In this document: piece by piece, positions 52,623 to 61,549 of the stretch | Numbering within the stretch: position 1 is the stretch's first letter | Layout of the letters: each line of letters starts with the position of its first letter | Origin: CAWCGU01 sp963838095 | GTDB taxonomy: Bacteria; Actinomycetota; Thermoleophilia; Solirubrobacterales; 70-9 | Direction: 5' to 3' | DNA length: 64,000 nucleotides | NCBI GenBank assembly: GCA_963838095.1 | Contig: CAWIPO010000007.1 | Coordinates: 186,001-250,000 of the forward strand | Made by a program: the position numbers and the translations under genes | Notes under the pieces: generated by a model | What the model saw: the letters and a program-made list of their open reading frames with translations, nothing else | Databases searched by the model: none | What the model was told of the DNA's origin: nothing

Positions 52623-54220
52623 CTACGCCCGCTCTACTTGGGGGGAGCCGGCGGGGACGCGGAAGCGGGCGATCTCCGAGACCGGGGAGCCGTCCTCGAG
52701 CGCCGTCTGGGGCGCCTTGTACTCGCAGATCGCCTCGTCGGGGCCGAGCGCGATCACGCCGTAGCCGCGCTTGTCGAAGTCGGCGTAGATCATGTGCGGG
52801 TTGTTGGCGAAAATCAGGTTCTCCAGGTTCTCGACCCCTGGTGCGTTGCCCAGGGTCTCCTTGACGCCGAGCGAGAGATCGAGCCGCCGACGAACTCGAC
52901 TCCGGCAGGGGTGCCGTCGATGCGGCCCGTGGTGGTCGTCTGGCCCGCGAAGAAGGTGTGGATGTCCCCGGTCAGCGCGACCACGTTGTTGATCCCCCCG
53001 TCGAGCACGTGCTGCATCAGCTCGGCCCGCTCGGCGCCGTAGCCGTCCCAGGAGTCGACGATGACGGGCTGACCTGGGGCTAGGTCGAAGGCCATCAGCA
53101 TGAACTGGTTGCCGAGCAGCTTCCACTTCGCCCGCGAGGCGGCCAGGCCGGCCTTCAGCCAGCGCTTCTGCTCGCCGCCGAGGACTTGCGGGCGGGGTCG
53201 CTCGATCCGCGCAGGGAGTGAAAAAGGCGTCGCCGCAGGGCTGCGGGTCGCGGTACTGGCGCTGGTCGAGCAGGAACAGGTCGCACAGGCCGCCAACCCG
53301 TGCGCGGCCGTAGGTCCGCGAGGGGTCGTCGCGACGGCGCAACGCGGCATCGCCTCGAAGAAGGCCTCGTATCCGTTCCGGCGGCGGGCGTTGATCGAGA
53401 CGCGGCGAGGTGCGCCGGAGTTGGTCATGCCCTCCTCAGCGGCCGAGCTGGGGGCAGTCCCGGCGTAGTTGTCCTCGACCTCGTGGTCGTCCCAGATCGA
53501 GACGAAGGGGTGGATGGCGTGCATCTCCTGGAGGTTCGGGTCGGACTGGTAGAGGCGGTACTTCTGGCGGTACTCGCGCAGCAGCTGCGCGTCGCTGTCG
53601 CCGTTGTCCCCGGTGTCGTCCGTGCGCGGTCCCTCGTAGGTGGCGTCCTCGTAGATGTAGTCGCCCAGGCAGACGACGAGGTCGAGGTCGCGCTCGGCGG
53701 CGAGACCGGTGTGGGCGTTGTAGTAGCCGGCCTGCCAGTTCTGGCAGCTGAAGAAGCCGATCCTCACTGGCTGCATCGAGTCCGGGGGGCGTGCGGTGCG
53801 GAAGCGCCCGACGCGCGAGGACTCGCGGTCGTCGCCAGTGAAGAACCGGTAGTGGTAGGTGCGACCCGGCTCCAGCCGCTTCACCGTGACGCGGGCCGTG
53901 AAGTCCTGGTTCTTGGCGGCCACCGCGGCGCCCTGGTCGACGACCCGCCTGAAGCCGGGGTCGCGGGCGACCTCCCAGTGGATGCGGGAGCTGCGATCGA
54001 GGCCGTCCACGCGGGTCCAGAGCACGATGCCGCGCGGCGTCGGGAAACCCGAGGCGACGCCCCACGGAAACTCGCCCTCGCGAGCGACGGGGTGGCGCGC
54101 GGCACGCGCGATCGCGCCGTGGTTCAGCAGCCGGCCCGGCAGCGCCAGCCCAGCGGCCGCGGCGGCTCCGGCTCCGAGGAGCCGGCGGCGACTGATCCCC
54201 TCGCGTGCCGCGGGCGACAC
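52623..54220 (-). pseudogene. phoD: PhoD-type alkaline phosphatase/phosphodiesterase with three frameshifts
   Basis: It starts MSPAAREGISRRRLLGAGAA, a twin-arginine leader, then GVASGFPTPRGIVLWTRVDG. The PhoD metal blocks are FFSCQNWQAGYYNAH, VVCLGDYIYEDATYEG, WDDHEVEDNYAG and, near the end, VALTGDIHTFFAG. The coding frame changes near 53342 (missing base; continues DDPSRTYGRARVGGLCDLFL), near 53210 (extra base; returns to PRPQVLGGEQKRWLKAGLAA) and near 52875 (missing base; continues LGVKETLGNAPGVENLENLI). It ends EIARFRVPAGSPQVERA. PhoD enzymes are exported by Tat and release phosphate from diesters. Three indels in one gene suggest decay or a poor patch of assembly. Confidence 0.85.
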
Positions 54221-54228
54221 TAAGGGCC

Positions 54229-55329
54229 CTAAGCGACTTCGCGCAGCTTCTGCGCCTCGGCGAGGCTCTGCAGCTTCTTCAGCGACTGGTTCTCGATCTG
54301 GCGGATGCGCTCGCGGGTGACGTTGAACGTCCGCCCGACCTCGTCGAGCGTCCGCGGGTGCTCGCCGCCGAGCCCGTAGCGCAGCTCCAGCACGCGCCGC
54401 TCGCGGTAGGAGAGATTCTCCAGCGCTTCGCGCAGCGCCTCCTTGGTGAGGATGTCGACGGCGCGGTCGTACGGCGACTCCGCCTTCTCGTCGGCGATGA
54501 ACTGGCCGAACTCCGACTCCTCCTCGTCGCCGACCGGCTTCTCCAGCGAAACGGGAGCCTGCGCCGAGCGCTTGATCTGGTCGACCTCCTCGGGCTCGAT
54601 CCCGGTCACCTCGGCGATCTCGTCGGGGGTCGGCTCACGACCCAGCTCGGTGACCAGCTTTCGCTCGGCGCGGCCGATCTTGTTCAGCTTCTCGACCACG
54701 TGCACGGGGATCCGGATCGTTCGGGCCTTGTCGGCGAGCGCGCGGGCGATCGCCTGGCGGATCCACCAGGTGGCGTAGGTGGAGAACTTGAAGCCCTTGC
54801 GGTAGTCGAACTTCTCGGCTGCGCGGACTAGGCCGAGCGTTCCTTCCTGGATCAGGTCGAGGAAGGGAAGGCCCTGGTTGCGGTAGTTCTTCGCGATCGA
54901 GACGACGAGGCGGAGGTTGGACTCGACCATCTTCTGCTTCGCGTCGAGGTCGCCGCGCTCGATCCGCTTCGCGAGGTCGACCTCTTCCTGCGCGGTCAGC
55001 AGCCGGACCTTGCCGATGTCCTTGAGGAACAGCTGCAGCGAGTCGGTCGTCATGTCCGGCTTCAGGTCGAGCGTCGTCGCCTTCGCTCGACGGCGGCCGC
55101 GCTTGCCGTCCTCGGGGTCGGGAGCCGGCGAGTCGGGGGTGTCCTTGTCCTCGACCAGCTCGATGCCGGTCTTCTCGATGTGCTGGTAGAGCTCCTCGAT
55201 GTCGGACTCGTCGACGTCCACCTCGGAGACGGCCGATGCGATCTCGCCGTAGCTGAGGACGCCGACCTGCTGGCCCCTGGTCAGCAGCCCCTTGACCTCT
55301 TCAAGCTCTTGCAGCTCCGTCAGTAGCAT
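54229..55329 (-). CDS. sigA: Principal RNA polymerase sigma factor (RpoD/SigA)
   Basis: The ATG at 55329 (MLLTELQELEEVKGLLTRGQ) with GGGAG upstream gives 366 residues. Region 1.1 is short (about 10-60), followed by a charged spacer with KRGRRRAKATTLD. Region 1.2 is LQLFLKDIGKVRLLTAQEEV; region 2 is NLRLVVSIAKNYRNQGLPFL with DLIQEGTLGLVRAAEKFDYR and KGFKFSTYATWWIRQAIARA; region 3 begins TRIPVHVVE-like RTIRIPVHVVEKLNKIGRAE; region 4 ends VTRERIRQIENQSLKKLQSL. These are diagnostic of the housekeeping sigma. It has its own consensus-like promoter and a leader of about 140 nt. phoD lies 8 bp downstream on the same strand. Confidence 0.95.
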   Translation of the reverse strand: MLLTELQELEEVKGLLTRGQQVGVLSYGEIASAVSEVDVDESDIEELYQHIEKTGIELVEDKDTPDSPAPDPEDGKRGRRRAKATTLDLKPDMTTDSLQLFLKDIGKVRLLTAQEEVDLAKRIERGDLDAKQKMVESNLRLVVSIAKNYRNQGLPFLDLIQEGTLGLVRAAEKFDYRKGFKFSTYATWWIRQAIARALADKARTIRIPVHVVEKLNKIGRAERKLVTELGREPTPDEIAEVTGIEPEEVDQIKRSAQAPVSLEKPVGDEEESEFGQFIADEKAESPYDRAVDILTKEALREALENLSYRERRVLELRYGLGGEHPRTLDEVGRTFNVTRERIRQIENQSLKKLQSLAEAQKLREVA

Positions 55330-55478
55330 TCGACTCCCGTCTGTGCCTTTGTCGGTTGCTTGGTCATTACCCGTAAACGGCCTCTGGACGCGAGAAGAAC
55401 GCGGACCGGCTGCTGGATCCGCGCCCCGGGGCGCTGCTGGGACGATCCCAGCTCGATGGGCCACAAAAACCCGTTCGC

Positions 55479-55507
55479 ATGGTAGAAGCTTTACTTTCTG
55501 AAGTCAA
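55479..55507 (-). promoter_or_regulatory. sigA promoter
   Basis: On the minus strand TTGACT (55507..55502), a 17-base spacer and TACCAT (55484..55479) form a good housekeeping promoter. Transcription would start near 55472 and give a leader of about 143 nt. Confidence 0.7.
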
Positions 55508-55618
55508 GGTCTGCAAGCCGAGATTCGGCCGATCCTGGCCCAAGAACACGTTCTCGGCGCCCAGGTTACGCACTGGTCGAGTACGAATTTAGCTGCCCGT
55601 CCGAGGGAAGATGTCCAA

Positions 55619-55647
55619 TTGACACCTCAGCGCCCGTCCGTGAGACT
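55619..55647 (+). promoter_or_regulatory. Promoter for a leaderless transcript of the 116-residue gene
   Basis: A perfect TTGACA (55619..55624), a 17-base spacer and GAGACT (55642..55647) precede the ATG at 55657 by 9 bases. Transcription would begin at or next to the ATG, which has no ribosome site, so the mRNA is probably leaderless. Confidence 0.55.
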
Positions 55648-55656
55648 GCATCCGCA

Positions 55657-56007
55657 ATGAATGGCCTCTTCGAAAGCAACTCGGAATCGCAAGCGGGTGA
55701 CTCGTCCCAGCCCGACTCCGGCGTCCTCGGCCGCCTGCCTCGGACCCGCCCGAGCAAGCGCAGCCCGCGTCGGGCCGACGCGGCTGCACGGGAGGCGCGC
55801 CAGGCAAGAGCGGCGGCATCCGCCGCCTCCGCCGGACCAGCGGCCTCCGGGGCTAAGGCCCCACGGCCCGCTGATCAGGGCACGGAGCGCGGGGCGCTCG
55901 AGGAGGTCGCCAGGGCCGGGTTCGGGCTCGCGGTCGGGGTGGCGGAAGTCGGCTTCCGGGTTGCCGGGGGCGCGCTCGGGGCGATCAGGAACGCCGGCCG
56001 GAGGTGA
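55657..56007 (+). CDS. Small basic, alanine-rich protein of unknown function
   Basis: 116 residues: MNGLFESNSESQAGDSSQPD, then a basic stretch RLPRTRPSKRSPRRADAAAR and an Ala-rich middle. The last 35 residues (LEEVARAGFGLAVGVAEVGF) look like an amphipathic or membrane-dipping helix. It is coupled to the YihY/BrkB gene by a 4-base overlap (GTGA) and is transcribed from a promoter facing sigA. It may help place or regulate the membrane partner, but no family is recognised. Confidence 0.7.
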   Translation: MNGLFESNSESQAGDSSQPDSGVLGRLPRTRPSKRSPRRADAAAREARQARAAASAASAGPAASGAKAPRPADQGTERGALEEVARAGFGLAVGVAEVGFRVAGGALGAIRNAGRR

Positions 56008-56960
56008 GCACCGAGCCCGGGGCGACCGTTCGAATCCCGGTCGCCCGCCCGCAAGCAGAGTCCCGGGACCTCTACATCCGCATGGGCCGCGGCCTGCGGA
56101 CCTGGCTGCGGGCGTTCTGGATACGCGCCTACCGCGAGGGGATCACCGGCCTCGCCGGAATGGTCGCCTACAACCTGCTGCTCGCCTTGTTCCCGTTCGC
56201 GCTGCTGGTGCTGTTCATCTTCGGACAGGTGCTGCAGAGCACCGACATCGAGCAGAGCGTGCTGCTCGACCTGCAGCGCATCTTCCCCGCGGTTGAGCTG
56301 AACACGCTCCAGAACGCGCTCGACCAGATCCAGCAGCGCTCGACCACGATCGGCGTCGCCGCGGCGATCGGCGCGATCTGGATCGGGACCTCGTTTTGGG
56401 GGGCGATGGACACGGCCTTCTGCCGCATCTACCACGTCGAGTGCCGCGGCTGGGTGGAGCAGAAGCGCTTCGCGCTCGGGATGCTCGTCGTGACGATGAT
56501 GTTCCTCGCGGCGACGGTCGTGATCCCGGCGCTCGAGGGAGCGATCTACGCCAGCGCCGACGACCTCCCGTTCGGGCTCTCCGACCTCGGCTTCGTCGAC
56601 AACCTGCTGCTGCTGGCCGGTGCGCTCGGGATCACCTTCGTGATCGCCTGCGCGATCTACTACCTGGTGCCGAAGGGGCACATGCCATGGCGCGCCATCT
56701 GGGGCGGGGCGCTGTTCGTCACAGTCGCCGCCGGGATCGCCAACTGGCTCTTCCCCTTCTACCTGGTCGAGGTCGCGACGGTTGAGCAGCTGGGAGGCGC
56801 GATCGGCTTCATCCTCATCGCCCTGATCTGGTTCTACGCCCTCAGCCTGGCGCTGCTCGCCGGCGCGGTGATCAACGCCCTGCGCTACGAGCTGCACGAA
56901 ACGGGGACGCTCGCGGAGGGGTTCAGGGCGATTGCGCCAGAGGCGAAGCCTGAGGACTGA
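56004..56960 (+). CDS. YihY/BrkB-family membrane protein
   Basis: 318 residues from GTG. Six hydrophobic segments are visible, including LAGMVAYNLLLALFPFALLV, ALGMLVVTMMFLAATVVIPA, LLLLAGALGITFVIACAIYY, WGGALFVTVAAGIANWLFPF, and GGAIGFILIALIWFYALSLA. FALLVLFIFGQVLQSTDIEQ and YLVPKGHMPWRAIWGGALF are family blocks. Despite old names (ribonuclease BN, virulence factor BrkB), members are membrane proteins of unclear function, possibly linked to envelope lipid or metabolite transport. It is coupled to the small gene upstream and convergent with glpX. Confidence 0.9.
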   Translation: MSTEPGATVRIPVARPQAESRDLYIRMGRGLRTWLRAFWIRAYREGITGLAGMVAYNLLLALFPFALLVLFIFGQVLQSTDIEQSVLLDLQRIFPAVELNTLQNALDQIQQRSTTIGVAAAIGAIWIGTSFWGAMDTAFCRIYHVECRGWVEQKRFALGMLVVTMMFLAATVVIPALEGAIYASADDLPFGLSDLGFVDNLLLLAGALGITFVIACAIYYLVPKGHMPWRAIWGGALFVTVAAGIANWLFPFYLVEVATVEQLGGAIGFILIALIWFYALSLALLAGAVINALRYELHETGTLAEGFRAIAPEAKPED

Positions 56961-57977
56961 TTATCCGTACCGCTCGCCGACGACCTCGCGCAGCTTCGGG
57001 CGGTCGTGGCGAGCCTTGACCTGGCGCACGGTGCCGGAGCGTGAGCGCATCACGAGCGAATCGGTCGTCGCGTGGCCGTCGGAGAGATAGCGAACACCCT
57101 CGAGCAGGTCCCCGTCTGTGACGCCGGTGGCGGCGAAGAACACATCTGAGCCGCTGACCAGGTCGTCGGCGGTCAACACGCGGTCGAGGTCGTATCCCGC
57201 GTCGATCGCCGCGGTGCGCTCCTCGTCGTTTCGCGGCCACAGGCGCCCAAGGATCTGCCCGTTCAGGCTCTTGATCGCCGACGCCGCGAGAACGCCCTCG
57301 GGAGTGCCTCCGATTCCCCACAGCAGGTCGATGCCGGTGCCAGGGCTAACGGCCGCCATCGCCCCGGCGACGTCGCCGTCGCTGATGAATTGGATTCGCG
57401 CGCCGACCTCCCGCAGCTCGGCCACCGCCTCCTCGTGCCGCGGGCGGTCGAGCATGATCACCGTGACGTCTTCGGTGCCGACCCTGCGGTGCTCGGCCAC
57501 CCGCTTCACAACTTCCGTGAGCGGCTCGGTGAGGCTGAGGCAGTCGGCGATCTCGGGGCCGCCGGCGAGCTTCTCCATGTATACGCAGGGGCCGGGATCG
57601 AACATCGTTCCGCGCTCGGACAGAGCGATCACCGCCAGCGCCCGCGCCTGCCCGCGCGCCGTCAGCGTCGTCCCCTCCAGTGGATCAACCGCGATATCGA
57701 CCTGCGGGGGGCTGCCATCACCGATCTGCTCGCCGTTGTAGAGCATCGGCGCCTCGTCCTTCTCGCCCTCGCCGATGACGACGATGCCGTCCATCGGCAC
57801 GGTTTCGAGCATCAGGCGCATCGCGTCCACCGCCGCCTGGTCGGCAAGCTCCTTCTCCCCACGTCCGACCCAGCGTCCTGCGGCAAGCGCCGCCGCTTCG
57901 GTAACGCGCACGAGCTCCATCGCGAGGTTGCGATCCGGTTTTGAGCCCGAGCGCAGGTCGTGCGAGATCACGCCCAT
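56961..57977 (-). CDS. glpX: Fructose-1,6-bisphosphatase class II
   Basis: 338 residues, the normal GlpX length. Metal and substrate blocks are GIVVIGEGEKDEAPMLYNGE, VDIAVDPLEGTTLTARGQAR, LDRPRHEEAVAELREVGARI, and GTGIDLLWGIGGTPEGVLAA. It hydrolyses fructose-1,6-bisphosphate in gluconeogenesis, which this organism needs to grow on fatty acids or amino acids. It is upstream of nothing cotranscribed; the downstream neighbour is the convergent YihY gene. The next upstream gene on the same strand is 35 bp away. Confidence 0.94.
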   Translation of the reverse strand: MGVISHDLRSGSKPDRNLAMELVRVTEAAALAAGRWVGRGEKELADQAAVDAMRLMLETVPMDGIVVIGEGEKDEAPMLYNGEQIGDGSPPQVDIAVDPLEGTTLTARGQARALAVIALSERGTMFDPGPCVYMEKLAGGPEIADCLSLTEPLTEVVKRVAEHRRVGTEDVTVIMLDRPRHEEAVAELREVGARIQFISDGDVAGAMAAVSPGTGIDLLWGIGGTPEGVLAASAIKSLNGQILGRLWPRNDEERTAAIDAGYDLDRVLTADDLVSGSDVFFAATGVTDGDLLEGVRYLSDGHATTDSLVMRSRSGTVRQVKARHDRPKLREVVGERYG

Positions 57978-58012
57978 GCTGCGCCGCGCGCTCTTCGTGG
58001 GCGTCGCTCAAG

Positions 58013-58504
58013 TCAGACGGTACCCGGCGCTTTTCGCGCCTTCTTGCCGCCCGACTCCATCGAGCGCATGAAGGCCGACACCGCCATTCCGAGCCCCGCG
58101 AGCAGAGCGACGAAGTACCCCCACTCGAGCGAGATCCCGAACTCGACGTCGGCGCCGCCCGAGGGCCTGTCGATGATCCCGTTGTAGACGATCAGCGTCA
58201 GCGCGGAGAAGGCACCCACCATCGTCAGCTCCCCGGGTGCCCAGGCGAGCTTGTGCCCGCGGACGAGGATCCAAGCGAGGATCAGCGGGGCGGCAGTGCC
58301 GAGCAGCAGAATCCAGCGCAGGATCGGGAACGTCTCCCAGCCGGTGCAGGAGAACTCGCCCTCGCCGCACAGCCAGGCGTCCTGGGCGTAGCGCTCCGGC
58401 GTGTCGGTGAGCGAGTACCACGGCAGCAGGAAAAGCGAGATCAGCGCGATCACCGCGCAGACGACGCCAACGACCTCCAACCTCCCGATCCTGGAGAAGT
58501 CCAT
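58013..58504 (-). CDS. Small membrane protein with four helices, unknown function
   Basis: The ATG at 58504 (MDFSRIGRLEVVGVVCAVIA) gives 163 residues; an earlier start overlaps the divergent gene. Helices are about 9-27, 62-80, 94-112 and 124-143. Between helices 1 and 2 an outside loop holds two cysteines (AWLCGEGEFSCTGW). Similar small proteins are common in Thermoleophilia (recollection). It lies 35 bp upstream of glpX on the same strand, so the two may be cotranscribed. It diverges from the F420 oxidoreductase. Confidence 0.78.
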   Translation of the reverse strand: MDFSRIGRLEVVGVVCAVIALISLFLLPWYSLTDTPERYAQDAWLCGEGEFSCTGWETFPILRWILLLGTAAPLILAWILVRGHKLAWAPGELTMVGAFSALTLIVYNGIIDRPSGGADVEFGISLEWGYFVALLAGLGMAVSAFMRSMESGGKKARKAPGTV

Positions 58505-58569
58505 CGCGTTGACCCTATCCGACCGACCAGCGCTCGCGCCACCCCCTGCACCAAATAGGGTCACGCGCA

Positions 58570-59505
58570 ATGGCTAGCCGCTGGGGCCTGACGCTTCCGC
58601 TCCCGGGAATGCCGCTGCGCGAGCAGGGGGATCTCGTTCGCCGAGCCGAGGCGGCCGGCTACACCGACCTTTGGAGCGGCGAGACCAACGGCCCCGACGG
58701 CTTCACTCCCCTGACCCTGGCGGCGGCGTGGACCGAGAGCGTGCGACTGGGTACAGGCGTCGTCGGCGTCTACACCCGCGGCCGGGCGCTGCTGGCGCAG
58801 GAGGCGGCCGCGGTCGCGGACGCCTCGGGAGGCCGCTTCGCGCTCGGGATCGGCTCCTCGTCGGATCGGATCGTCGAGGGGTGGAACGGGATCCCGCTCG
58901 ACCGCCCGCTGGAGAGGATCTCGGAGACGATCGACTTCCTGCGTCCCGTGCTCGCCGGCGAGCGCTCATCCGAGGGCGGCTTCAAGCTGGAGCAGCCGCC
59001 GCCGGCGCCGGTCCCGATTGTCCTCGCGGCGCTGCGAGGGAAGATGCTCCAGCTCGCGGTCGAAAAGGGGGACGGCGCGTTCACCAACTTCCTCCCGCTT
59101 TCCGGATTGCCGCAGGTGACCGAGGCGATCGAGGGAGCGGGCGATGAGTTCGAGCTCCTGTGCCGGTTCTTCTGCATCCCCGGCGAGCGCGAGCAGGTCG
59201 AGCCGCTTGCTCGGTTCATGTTCTCCAGCTACGTCACGGTGCCGTTCTACGAGGCCTTCTTCCGCTGGCTCGGCCACGGGCCGGCGATCGACGAGATGGT
59301 CGAGGCGTGGGCGGCAAAGGACCGCCAGCGCGCCGCCGAGGTCGCGCCGTGGGAGCTGATCGAGGACACGTTCGTCCTCGGGACGCCGGAGCAGATGCGC
59401 GAGCGCCTGGACCGCTATGTCGAGGGCGGGATCACGCTCCCCGTGCTCACCCCGGTGACTCTGCCGGACGCGATCGGCGGCTTGATCGAGGCGCTGGCGC
59501 CGTAG
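58570..59505 (+). CDS. LLM-class F420-dependent oxidoreductase
   Basis: 311 residues. The luciferase-like TIM barrel shows WGLTLPLPGMPLREQGDLVR, AEAAGYTDLWSGETNGPDGF, RLGTGVVGVYTRGRALLAQE, and AAAVADASGGRFALGIGSSS, all standard for the F420 branch. A late block is VLGTPEQMRERLDRYVEGGI. Such enzymes use reduced F420 rather than FMN; the substrate cannot be inferred. F420 use suits actinobacteria. It ends 9 bp from the convergent broken gene. Confidence 0.9.
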   Translation: MASRWGLTLPLPGMPLREQGDLVRRAEAAGYTDLWSGETNGPDGFTPLTLAAAWTESVRLGTGVVGVYTRGRALLAQEAAAVADASGGRFALGIGSSSDRIVEGWNGIPLDRPLERISETIDFLRPVLAGERSSEGGFKLEQPPPAPVPIVLAALRGKMLQLAVEKGDGAFTNFLPLSGLPQVTEAIEGAGDEFELLCRFFCIPGEREQVEPLARFMFSSYVTVPFYEAFFRWLGHGPAIDEMVEAWAAKDRQRAAEVAPWELIEDTFVLGTPEQMRERLDRYVEGGITLPVLTPVTLPDAIGGLIEALAP

Positions 59506-59514
59506 GCGGCCTTT

Positions 59515-60474
59515 CTACGCGGCCTTGGCGATCAGCTCCGCCACCATCGCGACGACCACCTCCGGCTCGTCTCCGAGCTGCAACCAGGTGGTGCGCGGGC
59601 AGCGGATGCCCATCAGGGTCAGCTGCTGGTCTCGGCGCCGGTCGCGCTCGAAGGCGAACGGGGTCATGTGGGTCTGCTTGCCGTCGGTCTCGAGGATCAG
59701 GCGCTGCTCTGGCCAGTGGAAGTCGGGTTTGATCGTGATCCCGTTCGGGAGCTTCAGGGGCTTGTTGACGAGGGGCTCGGGGAGGCCCGCCTCGGTGAGC
59801 ATGCGGATGAAGCGGCGTTCTAGCTTTGACTTCGTTTCTCTCGAGATCGGGTTGTAGGCACGAACGGCGGCACTGAGAGAGGGGGCTCCCTTGCGGCCTT
59901 GGGAGCGGGCCAGGACGTCCCTGATCTCTTCGAGGTCGAGGACTCGCGGCGATTGCCGCCTGTTCGACGGCTTCGTTGAGCTCCGCTTGGCTCGCCTGCT
60001 CGGCGAAGTCGAGCAGCGTGCGGGCGACGGTGGTCACCGGGATGCCGTCCTTGACGGTGACGTCGCGATGCAGCAGGGTGGTGGTGGCGTGGGCCTTGAT
60101 CCCCTTGCGCGATCGCGCCGATTTGCCCGGGAGGCTGACGTGAACCGGGCCAGGTCGCCGAGGGAGAAGCTTGTGGTACTCAATCCCGAGCGGTGCGAGA
60201 GAGCGGCGTGGCCATAGGCGAGGATCCCTTCTATCCAGTCGCTGTGCGGCGTGCGGGCGGCGTGGCCGACGGCGTAGACACCACGCAATCGAGACACCAG
60301 GCGCCCGGATTGGACGCGGCTGCGCACTGCGCTTGCGCTCAGCCCTAACTCGCGGAGCTGGTCCAGCGAGATCCTGCCGTACTGGTGAGCGGCCAGGCGT
60401 GCGATCGCCAGATCGACCGGAGGATCGGCACGTTCCGTCCGATATATGGACGCTTCGTGCGGGACCCCCGGCAT
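59515..60474 (-). pseudogene. AbiEi-like/DUF559 endonuclease-fold protein with two frameshifts
   Basis: The first frame reads MPGVPHEASIYRTERADPPV and LAAHQYGRISLDQLRELGLS, an AbiEi-type winged-helix N terminus. Near 60148 a missing base moves coding to PVHVSLPGKSARSRKGIKAH and DVTVKDGIPVTTVARTLLDF. Near 59942 an extra base moves it to VLDLEEIRDVLARSQGRKGA and then PDFHWPEQRLILETDGKQTH, the DUF559 Vsr-like nuclease core with likely catalytic D and E. Repaired length is about 319 residues. Proteins of this type are very common in actinobacteria and are often annotated as type IV antitoxins. No toxin gene is adjacent. Confidence 0.75.
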
Positions 60475-60544
60475 GCGGCCGATGATGGCGCTGAAGTTGT
60501 GCCCTGTTAGTGCTCGTTCGTGTCTAGAGCTGCGCTGAAATGAG

Positions 60545-61549
60545 CTAAACCGCGCGCGCGAGGCTGAGTGCGTAGAGCTCGTCGGGGTCGGTCCACCACT
60601 CGACCAGCTCGAGGCCGGCGGCGGCGTAGCTGCGCTCGAGTCGCTCGCGGGTGAACTTGGTCGAGATCTCGGTCCGCATCTCTTCGTTGCGGGCGAAGTG
60701 GACGCGCATGTCCAGCGCGGGGATGTCGATGAACTGCTCGGTCAGCGAGCGCAGGCGGATGTCGATCCAGGAGTTGTCGGGGTCGAAGAAGGCGACGTGC
60801 TCGAAGGCGTCGGGGTCGAACTCGGCGCCGAGCTCGTTGTTGAGGACGTGGAGGACGTTCTTGTTGAACTCGGCGGTGACCCCGGTCGAGTCGTTGTAGG
60901 CGGCCTCGAGGACGGCGTGCTCCTTCACCAGGTCGGTGCCGAGCAGGAAGCGGTCACCCGGGTACATCAAGGTTGCGATCCGGGCCAGGAAGGAGCGCCG
61001 CGGCGCCGGGCGGAAGTTGCCGATCGTGCCGCCGAGGAAGGCGATCAGCGCGCCCTCCTCGCGCGGAACGCGCTCGAGGTGGGTCTCGTAGTCGCAGACG
61101 ATGCCATGCACCCGCAGGCCCTCGTATTCGTCGACCAGCTCCACGGCGGCGCGGCGGGTGATCTCCTCCGAGATGTCCACCGGTACGTAGGTCTCCAGCG
61201 TTCCCGCCCCGCGCATCGCACCGAGCAGGCAGCGTGTCTTGGCCGCCGCACCGGAACCGAGCTCGATCAGCGTCCTGGCCCCCGCCTGGCCTGCGCCGGC
61301 GGCCGCGACGATCGCGGGCGCTCGGGCGTCGAGGATCGAGCGCTCCGCCCGGGTCGGGTAGTACTCGGGAAGCTCGGTGATCGCCTCGAACAGCGCCGAG
61401 CCGCGCTCGTCGTAGAAGTACTTCGGGGGAATCTCCTTGAACGGGCAGGAGAGCCCCTCGCGGATGTCCTCGGCCATGCCGGCGTATGCGCCTCCCTGCG
61501 GGAGGTGGACCTCGACCGTGATCTGCTCCGTGGCGGTGCCGGCTTCCAT
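60545..61549 (-). CDS. egtD: L-histidine N-alpha-methyltransferase (ergothioneine synthesis)
   Basis: The ATG at 61549 (MEAGTATEQITVEVHLPQGG) gives 334 residues. EgtD blocks are CPFKEIPPKYFYDERGSALF, ITELPEYYPTRAERSILDAR, LIELGSGAAAKTRCLL (SAM motif I), ALIAFLGGTIGNFRP, and YPGDRFLLGTDLVKEHAVLE. It methylates histidine three times to hercynine. Its ATG overlaps the egtB stop (TGATG), so the two are coupled. egtA, egtC and egtE are not in the window; EgtE-like lyases are often unlinked. Confidence 0.94.
   Translation of the reverse strand: MEAGTATEQITVEVHLPQGGAYAGMAEDIREGLSCPFKEIPPKYFYDERGSALFEAITELPEYYPTRAERSILDARAPAIVAAAGAGQAGARTLIELGSGAAAKTRCLLGAMRGAGTLETYVPVDISEEITRRAAVELVDEYEGLRVHGIVCDYETHLERVPREEGALIAFLGGTIGNFRPAPRRSFLARIATLMYPGDRFLLGTDLVKEHAVLEAAYNDSTGVTAEFNKNVLHVLNNELGAEFDPDAFEHVAFFDPDNSWIDIRLRSLTEQFIDIPALDMRVHFARNEEMRTEISTKFTRERLERSYAAAGLELVEWWTDPDELYALSLARAV

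Larger units (their letters stand above)
55330..55656. other. Gene-free divergent region between sigA and the 116-residue gene
   Basis: 327 bases without a coding pattern. It holds the sigA promoter (55479..55507) and a long sigA leader, and the plus-strand promoter at 55619..55647. No hairpin or known riboswitch was recognised. Confidence 0.6.
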
